From NCBI GenBank assembly GCA_023511625.1, contig JAIMBD010000001.1, positions 248,001 to 312,000 of the forward strand: DNA of 64,000 nucleotides, in the 5' to 3' direction. Each line of letters starts with the position of its first letter. Positions within the stretch are counted from its first letter, which is position 1. Positions 41,401 to 50,964 of the stretch are shown here, in pieces. Under the pieces are notes generated by a model. The model searched no databases and was not told the origin of the DNA. It saw nothing but the letters and a program-made list of their open reading frames with translations. Position numbers and translations under genes: made by a program. Source of the DNA: Bacillota bacterium (GTDB taxonomy: Bacteria > Bacillota > Sulfobacillia > Sulfobacillales > Sulfobacillaceae).

Positions 41401-42282
41401 ATGAAACCGGCTCCATTTCGGTATGCGGCGCCCCGCACGCTCGACGAGGCCTTGGCGGTGCTCAGTCAGCACGGGGCAGAGGCCAAGGTGCTGGCCGGCG
41501 GACAAAGTTTGGTGCCGCTGTTGAACCTGCGCCTGGCCCGGCCAGAGTTGGTGGTCGACATCAACCGCGTGGCAGGACTCGACGCCGTCCGCCACGAGGA
41601 CGGGTGGGTGGAGATCGGGGCCTTGGTGCGACAGTGGGACGCCGAGCGCGACCCCTTGGTGCGAAGTCAGGTGCCGCTTTTGGCTCAGGCCTTGGGCTAC
41701 GTGGCCCATCCGCAGATCCGGGCCCGAGGCACGCTGTGCGGCAGTGTGGCCCACGCCGACCCGGCGGCGGAGATCCCGCTGGTCTTGACCACTTTGGGCG
41801 GCGAGGTGGTGGCGGCCCGGGCCGGGGGCAGCCGGACGCTGCCTGCAGAGGCCTTTTTCCTGGACCTTTTCACGACGGCGCTGGCATCCGATGAGTTGGT
41901 GACGGCCATTCGCCTGCCGGCCGGCGGTTTTCAGGGAACGGCGTTTTGCGAGTTCAGCCCCCGCGAGGGCGATTTTGCCCTGGTGGCCGTGGCGGTGGCG
42001 CTACGCTGGGATGCGGGCGGACGGATCCAAGAGGCGCGGGTGGGCGTATCCGGGGTCGGTCCCACGGCTCGGCGCGTAGTGGAGGCCGAGGCGGCCTTGG
42101 CGGGGGAGGAAAAGAGCCGCAGCGCGGCCCAGCGCGCAGGCGAGGCCGTGGCGGCCGCCGTGCACGCGAGCGGCGACGTGCACGCCTCGGCCGAGTACCG
42201 ACGGCACTTGGCGCGGGTCTTGACCGAGCGGGCAGTGGTGCAGGCGATGGCAATCGGAGGGGAAGGGGTAGACGCCCAATGA
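41401..42282 (+). CDS. molybdenum hydroxylase FAD subunit (CoxM-like)
   Basis: A 293-residue FAD-binding medium subunit. The two flavin motifs are AGGQSLVPLLNLRLARPE and the TLCGSVAHADPAAEIP region, a variant of the TIGGxxxxxDPxxD pattern. The C-terminal CO-dehydrogenase flavoprotein domain ends with ASAEYRRHLARVLTERAV. It passes electrons from the 2Fe-2S subunit to FAD and on to an acceptor. GAGGGGCGGTGAGGA precedes ATG 41401. Its stop overlaps the next start (ATGA). Confidence 0.92.
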   Translation: MKPAPFRYAAPRTLDEALAVLSQHGAEAKVLAGGQSLVPLLNLRLARPELVVDINRVAGLDAVRHEDGWVEIGALVRQWDAERDPLVRSQVPLLAQALGYVAHPQIRARGTLCGSVAHADPAAEIPLVLTTLGGEVVAARAGGSRTLPAEAFFLDLFTTALASDELVTAIRLPAGGFQGTAFCEFSPREGDFALVAVAVALRWDAGGRIQEARVGVSGVGPTARRVVEAEAALAGEEKSRSAAQRAGEAVAAAVHASGDVHASAEYRRHLARVLTERAVVQAMAIGGEGVDAQ

Positions 42283-42779
42283 ACGGCGAAGCAGAGCGGA
42301 CGGTGGCCTTCACCGTCAACGGCAGCCCCTGGCGGGGCACTGTGGAGGTGCGGCAGTCCCTGGCCGACGTCTTGCGCGAGGCGGTGGGGCTCACCGGCAC
42401 CCACCTCGGCTGCGAGCACGGGGTGTGCGGGGCGTGTACGGTGTTGGTGGACGGGCGGCCGGTGCGCTCCTGCCTGATGTTGGCGGTTCAGGCCGACGGC
42501 GCCCAGATTCTGACGGTGGAAGGACTGGCCCCGGGGCCCGACCAGTTGCACCCCCTACAGGAGGCGTTTTGGAACCATCATGCCCTGCAGTGCGGGTTTT
42601 GCACGCCGGGCATGTTGATGACCGCCTGGGCGCTGTTGCAGGAACACCCCCAGCCGACGCGCGCCGAGATCCAGACGTGGCTTTCGGGCAACATCTGCCG
42701 GTGCACGGGGTACCAGAACATCGTCGAGGCGGTGGAGGAGGCGGCCGTGCGGATGGCTGGGGAAGGAGGGAGAGCGTGA
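42279..42779 (+). CDS. molybdenum hydroxylase 2Fe-2S subunit (CoxS-like)
   Basis: A 166-residue small subunit with two [2Fe-2S] clusters. The plant-ferredoxin cluster uses C45, C50, C53 and C65 (GCEHGVCGACTVL...RSC). The second, near the molybdenum, uses C105, C108, C140 and C142 (QCGFCTPG, NICRCTGY). All ligands are present. The domain order and length match the xanthine oxidase family small subunits. The overlaps with both neighbours indicate one translationally coupled operon. Confidence 0.95.
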   Translation: MNGEAERTVAFTVNGSPWRGTVEVRQSLADVLREAVGLTGTHLGCEHGVCGACTVLVDGRPVRSCLMLAVQADGAQILTVEGLAPGPDQLHPLQEAFWNHHALQCGFCTPGMLMTAWALLQEHPQPTRAEIQTWLSGNICRCTGYQNIVEAVEEAAVRMAGEGGRA

Positions 42780-45109
42780 GCGTGCTCAGTGCTCCGCGGT
42801 TTGTCGGGCAGCGCATTCGGCGCGTGGAAGACCCGCGCTTTCTCACGGGACGCGGTCGGTACGTGGCCGACCACGAACCGGTGGGCACGCTGCACGTGGC
42901 CTTTTTGCGCAGCCCCCACGCCCACGCCCGCATCACCCGCCTCGATCCCGGCCCTGCCGAACGCGCGGCGGGCGTGGTGGCGGTTCTGACCGGACAAGAG
43001 CTGGAGGCGGCGCAGATCCGCTACGCCGGCTTTGCCGGGCAGCCGATTGCGCCCTTGGCCGTGGACGAGGTGCTGTACGTGGGGCACCCCATCGCGGCCG
43101 TGGTGGCGCACTCCCGGCGACAGGCCGAGGACGCCGTCGAGCTCATCGCGGTGGACTACGAGCCCTTGCCGGCCGTGGTAGACCCCTTGGCGGCGCTGGC
43201 CGAGGGCGCGCCTTTGGCCAATAGCCGGGCGGCGTCCAACGTCTGCTTCCACCTCGAGCACCAACCGGCGGAGATCGACCAGCTGTTTCAAGAGGCCGAC
43301 CTCATCGTCCGCGAGACCTTCCGCACCCACCGGCAGACGGCAGTGCCGATGGAGCCGCGCGGCATTTTGGCCACCTGGGAGCCGGTGGCAGGGATGCTCA
43401 CCGTCATTGGGTCGAGCCAGTGGGCGCACGGCCTGCGCGACGGGTTGGCGGCTGCCCTGCACCTCTCGCAGTCCAAGGTGCGGGTGGTGGTGCCGGATGT
43501 GGGGGGCGGGTTCGGCGTCAAATACGGCATCTACCCCGAGGACGTGGCCGTGGCGTATCTGGCCACGCGTCTTGGCCGGGCCGTGAAGTGGGTCAGCGAC
43601 CGCATCGAGGCCATGATCTCTGACTTTCACGCCCGCGACGGCATCCACATGGCCGAGGCCGCCTTTCGCAAGGACGGGACCTATCTCGCCATCCGCGACC
43701 GCATGGTCTCTCCGGCCGGCGCCTTTATGTTGGACGGATCGGCGGCGGTGTTGGAGACGGTCATCGGGTCGTTGGTGCTGCCGGGCCCCTACAAGGTGCA
43801 GGCGGTAGGGTTCACCATCGACGGGGTGCTGACCAACACCACGCCGCTCGGCACCTACCGGGGGGTGTGGGGACCGGCCGCTACCTGGGTGCAGGAGGGC
43901 CTTTTGGAGCGCGCGGCCGAAAAGCTCGGGCTTGACCGGGTCCAGATGCGGCTACAGAACATGGTGCGCAAGGAGGACTTCCCGTATCACTCGCCGACCG
44001 GCGTGGTCTACGACCCCGGCTCCTACCAGGAGTCGCTGAAACTTGCGGCGGAGCGCATCGGCTATGCCGACTTCGCGCGCGAGAAGGCGGAGGCCGCGCG
44101 CCAGGGGCGCCTCATTGGCCTCGGCATCGCCGCCTTCATCGAGCCCACCTCGCTCGGGGCGTGGCAACCCGAACCGCCCACGGTGCCCTACGAGTCGGCC
44201 GTGGTGCGCATGGAGCCGAGCGGGGAAGTGCTGGTCCAGGTGAGCGTCAACTCTCACGGCCAGGGGCACGAGACCACCATCGCGCAGCTGGTGGCGGATG
44301 TCCTCGGCGTGGACTTCTCCGCGGTGGCCGTGCGCTTCGGCGACACCGCTGCGGCGCCGTTCGGCGGGGGCACCTTCGGCAGCCGCAGCATCACGGTGGG
44401 CGGCGGGGCGGCCCTGGAGGCGGCCACCAAGTTGCGCGAAAAGGTGTTGGCCATCGCCAGCCACCTGTTGGAGGCGGCTGTGGAGGACCTGGAGATCGGG
44501 GACGGGGCCGTGGCGGTCAAAGGGGTGCCGGCGCGGCGCGTAACCTTGGGGGAGATCGGGCGGGTGGCCTACTGGATCCCCGGCAAGATGCCGCCGGGCA
44601 TGGAGATGGGACTTGAGGCTTCGAGCCGCTACGTGCCGCCTCCCATGACCTTCTCCAACGGCTGCCATGCCGTGGTGGTGGAGGTGGATCCCGACACCGG
44701 CCGCGTCAAGGTCTTGCGGTACGTGGTGGTGGAAGACTGCGGGACCATGGTCAACCCCAACATCGTGGAGGGGCAGATCGTGGGCGGAGTGGCCCAAGGC
44801 GTGGGCGCGGTCTTCCTCGAAGAGATGGGGTACAGTGACGACGGACAGCCCTGGGCCACCACCTTGATGGACTACCATCTGCCACTGGCCTCGGACGTGC
44901 CGACCGTCGAGTGCCTGCACCTCGAGACGCCGAGCAGCACGCCGGGCGGTATGAAGGGGATGGGCGAGTCGGCCATGGTGGCGGCGCCCGCCGCGTTGAT
45001 CGGGGCCGTAGAGGATGCCTTGAGCCCCTATGGGGTGCGTTTCCAACGGCTGCCGCTGACGCCGGAGCGGGTCTGGCAGGCCATCCAAGCGGCGTCGCAA
45101 CCGAAGTAG
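42776..45109 (+). CDS. molybdenum hydroxylase large subunit (CoxL-like, unknown substrate)
   Basis: A 777-residue molybdopterin-binding large subunit of the xanthine oxidase/aerobic CO dehydrogenase family. PRFVGQRIRRVEDPRFLTGRGRYVAD opens it as in CoxL. PDVGGGFGVKYGIYPEDV, GQGHETTIAQLVADVLG and GGMKGMGESAM with the catalytic glutamate E731 are intact. The substrate loop is TYRGVWGP (T360-P367): it is neither AYRCSFR of form I CO dehydrogenase nor the common AYRGAGR of form II. So it is unlikely to oxidise CO, and the substrate is unknown. GTG 42776 overlaps the previous stop. No coxDEF or maturation gene follows. Confidence 0.92.
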   Translation: MSVLSAPRFVGQRIRRVEDPRFLTGRGRYVADHEPVGTLHVAFLRSPHAHARITRLDPGPAERAAGVVAVLTGQELEAAQIRYAGFAGQPIAPLAVDEVLYVGHPIAAVVAHSRRQAEDAVELIAVDYEPLPAVVDPLAALAEGAPLANSRAASNVCFHLEHQPAEIDQLFQEADLIVRETFRTHRQTAVPMEPRGILATWEPVAGMLTVIGSSQWAHGLRDGLAAALHLSQSKVRVVVPDVGGGFGVKYGIYPEDVAVAYLATRLGRAVKWVSDRIEAMISDFHARDGIHMAEAAFRKDGTYLAIRDRMVSPAGAFMLDGSAAVLETVIGSLVLPGPYKVQAVGFTIDGVLTNTTPLGTYRGVWGPAATWVQEGLLERAAEKLGLDRVQMRLQNMVRKEDFPYHSPTGVVYDPGSYQESLKLAAERIGYADFAREKAEAARQGRLIGLGIAAFIEPTSLGAWQPEPPTVPYESAVVRMEPSGEVLVQVSVNSHGQGHETTIAQLVADVLGVDFSAVAVRFGDTAAAPFGGGTFGSRSITVGGGAALEAATKLREKVLAIASHLLEAAVEDLEIGDGAVAVKGVPARRVTLGEIGRVAYWIPGKMPPGMEMGLEASSRYVPPPMTFSNGCHAVVVEVDPDTGRVKVLRYVVVEDCGTMVNPNIVEGQIVGGVAQGVGAVFLEEMGYSDDGQPWATTLMDYHLPLASDVPTVECLHLETPSSTPGGMKGMGESAMVAAPAALIGAVEDALSPYGVRFQRLPLTPERVWQAIQAASQPK

Positions 45110-45130
45110 GCCAGGCCGGCCGCAGGGTCA

Positions 45131-45172
45131 GGGGGCCGGGGCGCGCCCAAAGCGGGCGGGGTCCCGGCCCCC
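45131..45172. terminator. inverted repeat between convergent genes
   Basis: Ten-base perfect arms GGGGGCCGGG (45131-45140) and CCCGGCCCCC (45163-45172) with a 22-base loop lie between the molybdenum hydroxylase stop (45109) and the stop of the convergent secreted-protein gene (45197). It is a likely shared terminator. Confidence 0.55.
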
Positions 45173-45196
45173 CGGTTGACGTGGGCTCTGGGAGGG

Positions 45197-48100
45197 CTAC
45201 GAGGCCGGGGTCACGGTGGCCGCCACGCTCGCGCCGGTCATGCCGTCAACGACCGCAAGCGCCCCGGGACCGGTGACGGTCAACGCCACCGGCCACGGGG
45301 CGGCGGCCGTGCCCAAGAGGGTTCCGGTGGGGCTGAAGGCTTCGACGCGCCCGTTTAGGGTGTCGGCCACGTAGACCGTCCCATGCGGGCCTACCGCGAC
45401 TTGACTTGGGCCGTCGAACTGCCCCGGTTGGCTTCCCCCCTGCCCCCAGCGCCGAAGAAAGCGGCCAGAGGGCGAGTACGCCACCACGGCCTCCTGCCCG
45501 GCGTCGGCCACGTACACGGTGCCGTCCGGGGCCACAGCGATGCCGCTTGGCCCCAAAAGCTCGCCCGGGCCGGTGCCGTATCCGCCAAAGGCGGCGATGA
45601 GCCGGCCGTTGGGCAGATAGGCCAAGATGTCGTGATGGCCAAGGTTGGCCACGTAGACCCAGCCGTTCGGCCCCACGGCTGCCGCAACGGGATGGGACAG
45701 GGAGAGCGGTCCTTCTCCCGGGCTGTGGACCCAATGCCGGGCGGGACCGTCTTGGATGACCACCTGGCTTGCGGCGGGATTGACGGCCACGGCGATGGCT
45801 CCGCGCCGCACCGACCAGGGCACTGGCGCCCCCGGCTGCCAGGCGGCATTGGAGGGGTACGGCCACTGGTCTTGCGCCGCCCATTGGGTGGGAGTGCCGG
45901 CTTGGCCGGGGGCCACGGTTTGGGTGACGAGAAGGGGCGGGCCGCCGATGGCGGCTTGAAACGAGGTCGCATCGTAGGTGGCGGGCTTCAGCGCAAGGGT
46001 AAAGGTGCCGCCTTTGGCCCGGATGGTGGTGGTATGGCCCGTGAGGTCGGTGACGGTGGCCGTCGGGGCCAAGGCCACCAGGTGCACCACCGTGGGATGA
46101 AAGCCTTGGTCCCAGACCACTTGGATGAGGCGGCCGGGGGCACCCCAGGTGGCGATGGCGGGCGTCGAGGGAGTGGGGTAGCCGCGCTTCCAGGTCCAGA
46201 GCTGGTTGTGGAGCCAGGTGGCCCCGGTCAGGGCCGCGACCAGAGTGTGGAAGGCGGTGGCCTCAAGGCGCGGCGTGCCCTGGGCCGTAAAGAGGCCGTA
46301 GGAGTCGCCGCCCGAATCCTCCAGCTGATAGGCTTCGGCCCGTGTCACCCACTGGAAGCTCGTGGCCAGCATTTCGACGAGAAAGCTGGCCTGCTCGATG
46401 GGGTCGGCTCCTTTGGGGTTGGCCGCCGAGGCAGGGGCGACGTTGGTTTCGGTCAGCCACACGGGAAGCCCTTGAAGCCCTGCCGACTGGAGCAGGGCGG
46501 CGTAGGTGGCGTAGATCATGGGGTTGTATTCGATGGTGTTGTACAGGTTGACGTCGAGGCCGTCGAGGAAGTCGTGGTGGGCCTGAGCTCCCGGCAGCGC
46601 GGCCAGAGCCTGGAGCAAGGCCGCCGTCACCTTGCCGCGGGCGTACCAGTACGGTGTGGCCGGGCCAAGCACGTGCGCGGCAGGGTTCGCGGCATGGATG
46701 GCGGCGTAGGCCACCGCGATCAGGCGCGCGAACTCGGGCACCGTGCCGCCCCAGGTGGCGTACGGCCCCTGGGGGATGCTGATCTCGTTGCCGATGATCC
46801 AGGTGTTGATGAGACCCTCGTAGTGCTTGGCGAGATGGTAGACGAACTGTCCCCAGAGGTTTCCGGGGGCGTTCCAGGGGAGGTCGAGCCCCTTGGGGGC
46901 CGTCTCGACCCCCGGCTTGGGCGAAGCCTCGGCCCAGGTGGGCGCCCCCTCGATGACCCCCACGAGGTGCACGCCGGATGCGGCCAGGGCCCGCTCCGGC
47001 GCGTCGCCGTCGGTGGCAAAGGCGTTGAATACGCCCGGTTTGGGCTCGAGGTCGTTCCAGAAGAAAGGGATCCGGCTCCAGCCGGCTCCGAGCGCGACCG
47101 CCTCGGACGGGTTGTCTTGGGCATTGGCCACGCCGAAGCGGGGATCCGGGAGCTGGGGCACAGCCGTGGGAAGCCGCACGATGGGGGAGCGTGCGGAACC
47201 GAGGGCGTCCTGCACCCGGCGGGTGTCGCCGGCCGGGATGGCGGCCGTCCCGCCTAAGGTGACGATGGGCAGGGTGGGGGAGAGCCGGCCGAGGTAGCGG
47301 CGAACCAGGGCGTCGGGCACCGTGCCGCCAGCTACCAGCACGATGGGGGCATGCCATCGGGCCGCCAAAGGCGCCGCCGTGACCGCGTCGCTGAAGTGGT
47401 GCGGCAGGCCGTCGGCGACGAAGAGTCCCTCGGGTTGCGGAAAGCCTTGCGCTGCCACCCGGGCGCTCGTGCCAAAACGGTCTTGTCCGGCCAGCGCCAC
47501 CTGCTGCACGCCGGGCGGCATGCCCGTGAGGGTGGCGTGGCCCACGGCACCGAGGAGGTAAGCAGTGGCAGTGCCGCGGACCCACCGCGCTTCCTCGGCC
47601 GGCAGCGCAGTGGTGCCGTCGGTGGGAGGCGGGACCAAGAGGATGGGGGCTTGGGCTTCCGCCGCTGCCGGGCCACTGGAGAGCGCGTCGACCAAGCTGG
47701 CGGGAGCGTCGCTGGCCACGAAGACGGTGGGGAAGGTGGCCTGACCCGTCGCTTGGCTTAAGGCCGCGGCGACGGCGGCGGCCGTAGCCACCGGGTTCTG
47801 GCCACCGATACCGGGCGCGGCAGAGAAGCCCGCCGCCTCGATGGCCGCTGTCATCGCCGGGGTATTGTCGGCTCCGAGCGGCACCACCTGGGTCACGCCG
47901 AGTTCGCGCAATCCCGAAAGGGTGCTGGGATTGAGGGAAGACGGCGAGTCGGTCAAGAGGATGGGCACGTGCCAATCGAACGCCAAGGGGCCTGCCACCA
48001 GGGCATCGACGAGGTCCGGGGTGGCGCCCGAAACCAGAAGGGCACGATGGCTTGGGACGCCGTCGGGAAACTCGGCAGTGGCCACCGCGACGGCCGTGGC

Positions 48101-48241
48101 GGCCCGGGTGGGTCCGGCGAGGCGTGTGGGCCATGCCGGAAAGGGAGCCGATGCGGCGGGGACGGCCGGGGCCAATGGGGCGATGCCGACCAAGACGGCC
48201 GCGAAGATCCGGGCCGGCCGGGAGCGAAGGAATCCGCGCAA
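45197..48241 (-). CDS. secreted CWB2 - glycoside hydrolase-like - NHL repeat protein
   Basis: About 1014 residues. A signal peptide (IFAAVLVGIAPLAPAVPAASA) is followed by three cell-wall-binding (CWB2) repeats (about 35-350), recognisable by RALLVSGATPDLVDALVAGPLA, PTVFVASDAPASLVDALSSGP and GLFVADGLPHHFSDAVTAAPLA. Residues about 360-700 form a glycoside-hydrolase clan-A-like barrel with IIGNEIS (acid/base E486) and VWLTETN (nucleophile E598). The end (about 855-985) has three NHL repeats such as HPVAAAVGPNGWVYVAN and GPSGIAVAPDGTVYVAD. It probably works at the cell surface on a polysaccharide. TTG 48241 has GGAGG seven bases upstream; TTG 48247 is too close. Confidence 0.88.
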   Translation of the reverse strand: MRGFLRSRPARIFAAVLVGIAPLAPAVPAASAPFPAWPTRLAGPTRAATAVAVATAEFPDGVPSHRALLVSGATPDLVDALVAGPLAFDWHVPILLTDSPSSLNPSTLSGLRELGVTQVVPLGADNTPAMTAAIEAAGFSAAPGIGGQNPVATAAAVAAALSQATGQATFPTVFVASDAPASLVDALSSGPAAAEAQAPILLVPPPTDGTTALPAEEARWVRGTATAYLLGAVGHATLTGMPPGVQQVALAGQDRFGTSARVAAQGFPQPEGLFVADGLPHHFSDAVTAAPLAARWHAPIVLVAGGTVPDALVRRYLGRLSPTLPIVTLGGTAAIPAGDTRRVQDALGSARSPIVRLPTAVPQLPDPRFGVANAQDNPSEAVALGAGWSRIPFFWNDLEPKPGVFNAFATDGDAPERALAASGVHLVGVIEGAPTWAEASPKPGVETAPKGLDLPWNAPGNLWGQFVYHLAKHYEGLINTWIIGNEISIPQGPYATWGGTVPEFARLIAVAYAAIHAANPAAHVLGPATPYWYARGKVTAALLQALAALPGAQAHHDFLDGLDVNLYNTIEYNPMIYATYAALLQSAGLQGLPVWLTETNVAPASAANPKGADPIEQASFLVEMLATSFQWVTRAEAYQLEDSGGDSYGLFTAQGTPRLEATAFHTLVAALTGATWLHNQLWTWKRGYPTPSTPAIATWGAPGRLIQVVWDQGFHPTVVHLVALAPTATVTDLTGHTTTIRAKGGTFTLALKPATYDATSFQAAIGGPPLLVTQTVAPGQAGTPTQWAAQDQWPYPSNAAWQPGAPVPWSVRRGAIAVAVNPAASQVVIQDGPARHWVHSPGEGPLSLSHPVAAAVGPNGWVYVANLGHHDILAYLPNGRLIAAFGGYGTGPGELLGPSGIAVAPDGTVYVADAGQEAVVAYSPSGRFLRRWGQGGSQPGQFDGPSQVAVGPHGTVYVADTLNGRVEAFSPTGTLLGTAAAPWPVALTVTGPGALAVVDGMTGASVAATVTPAS

Positions 48242-48878
48242 CGCCAAACCTCCTCTCCTTCTTGCGGGAGCGCTTTGGGGGAGAGGAATACGCGGTGCGC
48301 CGCGGGGCCTCCTCCATTTTGGGGGGTGAAAACGGTGGGGGAAAAGACGCCAGGGTCCCCACGCGGGAGACCCCTTTGGCCTTTTAGCGTGCGGCTATGG
48401 GCGGCGGTCGGCGGCTTAGGCATCGAGCGTAATCGGCCGGCTCGGTCTGGTCGCGGCCTTCGGCGCCCCCCGCGAGGCGCACAACGGCCACGGCACGGCC
48501 AACTTGACCATCCGCGCCCAAACGGCGGCATAGGGCCGGCAGGACTCGCGCGCCGGCGGGGAGAGGGGAGGACCCCGCTCGGGAACTTTTTTCGCCACTC
48601 GCGACGGCTCTGGGGAGGTGGCCCGGAGGTGGCTAGATTCGCCGCGGATGTTGCAGGTGAAGAGGTTGGTGGCGGCGCTGGACCGGATGGTGGCTGGCGC
48701 CAGCGCCATCGCCGCTGCCGCGAAGGCGAGGCCGGAAAACCCGGGCGGGTAGTCCTTCAAGGAAGCGCTCGGGGATGACCAGGTTTGTGACTTTGGCAGG
48801 ACGCCGGCGGCGATGGCGGCAGACCCGAGGAGCGCGAGCCTTCGCAGAGTAGGCGGGGAGGGCATGAGATGGCGGAGG
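48242..48878. other. non-coding stretch with a doubtful minus-strand ORF
   Basis: About 640 bases. One minus-strand frame (48416-48865) begins with a signal-like LRRLALLGSAAIAAGVL just after the MFS gene but has no ribosome site, and its second half looks non-coding. It may be a decayed secreted protein. Nothing else is supported. Confidence 0.35.
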
Positions 48879-50126
48879 CTAGTGGCTCAAGGCTACGCGG
48901 CGCCGGGCCAGGTTCCAAAACCCCACCGCCCCAAGCAGGCAGAGGAGGTCGAGGGCCACCACGCCAGGGTAGTGGTAGCGCGGCCAGATCCAGCCGGGGA
49001 CGGCCGAACCCGCCGCGCCACCGAGATAGTAGAGGACGGTGTAAAGTCCCCCGGCGGCCCCGCGACCGTGGGAGGCCACCTGTCCCGCCAAGGCGGGCGT
49101 GAGCGCCTGGGCCGTGAACTGGCCGCAGGTGACGCAGCACAGCCCAGCCACGATGACCGGCAAGCTCGGGGCCAAGGTCAAGAGGGTGCCGGCGATGAGG
49201 AGCGCCAGTCCTGCCCCCACCACCGGAAACGGCCCCACCCGCGCGCTCAAACGTCCGGCTACGGGGGAGGCGGCCACGCCAAAGAGATACGTGAAGAAGA
49301 GGAGGCTGATGGCGATTTGGGAGAGGCGGAAGGGGGGATCGGCGAGATCGTAGGTGAGGAAGGTGAAACTGGAGAGAAACGCAAAAAAGTACGAGAATCC
49401 GAGAAACCCAAGGGAAAGTAGCGTGGGGTCGCCGAAACTACGCGCAAGGTCGCCGAATGAGCGGGCCCAGCTCGAATTCGGCCGAAACCGCCGACTCGGC
49501 GGCAGGGCCACGGTCAAGACCGCGCCAGCGGCCAAAGTCACCCACCCCACGGTGGCGATGGCGGCCCGCCATCCCCACCACGCCGCCAAAAGCCCCGTCC
49601 CCACCCGACCGACCAATCCGCCCACTACCGTCGCGGAGACGTAAAGACTCATCAGGACGTGAGAGGCCGGCGGCCGGTACTCTTCGTTGACGTAGGCGAT
49701 GACCACGGCGATGACGCTGGGGATCACGAGGCCGGTGGCAGTGCGCGCAGCGAGAAAGCTCCACAGATCCGGCGCGTGGGCGGCGGCCAGAGTCGGCAGC
49801 GCGATGAGGAGGGTTCCGGCCACCATCACCCGCTTGCGGCCCCAGCGGTCGGAGAGCGGCCCGATGACCAAGGAGGAGACCGCGACGGCCAGCACCGGCA
49901 AGGCGATGGCAAGGCTGACGGCGGCCTCCCCTGCTCCAAAGACCTGGCGCAGGCGCGGCAAGAGCGGCTGCACGTCGTAGAGGTTTAAGAACACCAAAAG
50001 GCCAGCCGTCACAAGGCTCGCGGCGGCCTGAAAGGGCACGGCCGTGGCGGCGGGCGGAAGGGGCGCCCCGCCGGGCGGCGCTTCTTCGCGAAAGGCGTCG
50101 GAGCCAAAATGGCTTGCGTCGCTCAT
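48879..50126 (-). CDS. MFS transporter (YnfM/arabinose-efflux type)
   Basis: A 415-residue, 12-helix drug- or sugar-efflux-type MFS protein. LNLYDVQPLLPRLRQVFGAGEAAVSLAIALPVLAVAVSSLVIGPLSDRWGRKRVMV includes the GxLSDRxGRKR loop 2-3 motif. LTYDLADPPFRLSQIAISLLFFTYLFG and GQFTAQALTPALAGQVASHGRG resemble YnfM. The substrate is unknown. ATG 50126 has no ribosome site; GATACA about 14 bases upstream could be a -10, so the mRNA may be nearly leaderless, or the start may lie further in. It is divergent from the Nudix-like gene. Confidence 0.85.
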   Translation of the reverse strand: MSDASHFGSDAFREEAPPGGAPLPPAATAVPFQAAASLVTAGLLVFLNLYDVQPLLPRLRQVFGAGEAAVSLAIALPVLAVAVSSLVIGPLSDRWGRKRVMVAGTLLIALPTLAAAHAPDLWSFLAARTATGLVIPSVIAVVIAYVNEEYRPPASHVLMSLYVSATVVGGLVGRVGTGLLAAWWGWRAAIATVGWVTLAAGAVLTVALPPSRRFRPNSSWARSFGDLARSFGDPTLLSLGFLGFSYFFAFLSSFTFLTYDLADPPFRLSQIAISLLFFTYLFGVAASPVAGRLSARVGPFPVVGAGLALLIAGTLLTLAPSLPVIVAGLCCVTCGQFTAQALTPALAGQVASHGRGAAGGLYTVLYYLGGAAGSAVPGWIWPRYHYPGVVALDLLCLLGAVGFWNLARRRVALSH

Positions 50127-50220
50127 GACCCCACTGTATCATGAAGCGGAATGCCAGGAAAGGCAGCAGGGCGCGTTCCGGCCAAAAGCGCCTGAAGGCA
50201 CGGATAGGAGCGAGGAGACG

Positions 50221-50964
50221 GTGGAATGGATTGCCGAAGACCGACTGGCGGTGGAGGTGCATCCGGAGCCGGTGCGCCTGCCGGATTGGCTTCGGCGAGC
50301 GGTCGACCGCCACTGGGAGGCCGAGGTGGCCGAGCATCCCCGCTTCTTTCGAGGGCCGGTGTTGACGGTGGCCACCGCTGTGCAGGAGGCCGGCCGGCTC
50401 CAGGTGTTGGCCCAGTTCACCGACTACGCCCACTACCTGTTCGGACGCCATTTGCCGTCAGGCGACCGCTGGCGCGTGCGCCCGGTGTTTGCCGTGGCCT
50501 GCCCGCTGACCGCCGAAGGCCATCTGGTGGTGGCGCAAATGAGCGAGGAGACGGCGCGGCCGCTCTGGGTCCAAGCCATTGGCGGCGCGGCCACCCCGGA
50601 GGATGTGGCAGGGGGTCGCTTTTTGCCCGTGCCGGCAGCGTCCCGGGCCGTCGTGGCGGCGTTGGGCCTCGACCTCGAACATGACCTGAAGCGCCCGCCG
50701 GCCTTCGTGGGGGCAGTGTGGGACCCCACGGGGCCTCTGGCCCTGGCGGTGCGCTTTGACCTCATTGCGCCGTGGGAGGACGTGGAGCGGAGTGCGCGGG
50801 CCCGCCGGGAGGCGGCTGAAGCCGGCAAGCCCTCCGACTGGGCCCGGCTTCTGGCCCTGCCCTGGGGGGAGGCGGGCCTTGAGGTGCTGCGCTCGGCGCA
50901 ATGGGAAGTGGCTCCCTATCTCCCCGCGCTGTTGGCGCAGGAGGCCCTCCGCCGCGCTCTCTAG
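50221..50964 (+). CDS. Nudix-like protein without a Nudix box
   Basis: A 247-residue soluble protein. PRFFRGPVLTVATAV and VLAQFTDYAHYLFGRHLP, then RPVFAVACPLTAEGHLVVAQMS resemble the strands of Nudix-like folds (as in NUDT22-type proteins). The Glu-rich Nudix helix GX5EX7REUXEEXGU is not found. It may bind a nucleotide-sugar or be inactive; the assignment is tentative. GTG 50221 follows GAGCGAGGAGACG. Confidence 0.6.
   Translation: MEWIAEDRLAVEVHPEPVRLPDWLRRAVDRHWEAEVAEHPRFFRGPVLTVATAVQEAGRLQVLAQFTDYAHYLFGRHLPSGDRWRVRPVFAVACPLTAEGHLVVAQMSEETARPLWVQAIGGAATPEDVAGGRFLPVPAASRAVVAALGLDLEHDLKRPPAFVGAVWDPTGPLALAVRFDLIAPWEDVERSARARREAAEAGKPSDWARLLALPWGEAGLEVLRSAQWEVAPYLPALLAQEALRRAL

Noticed and set aside
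42776-45109. Aerobic CO dehydrogenase (coxMSL)
   Set aside because: Gene order and size fit, but the large subunit lacks the AYRCSFR loop with the Cu-binding cysteine of form I, and no coxDEFG genes follow.
48416-48865. Minus-strand ORF with a signal-like N-terminus
   Set aside because: No ribosome site, the second half looks like non-coding GC-rich translation, and no family is recognised. Mentioned only inside the non-coding entry.
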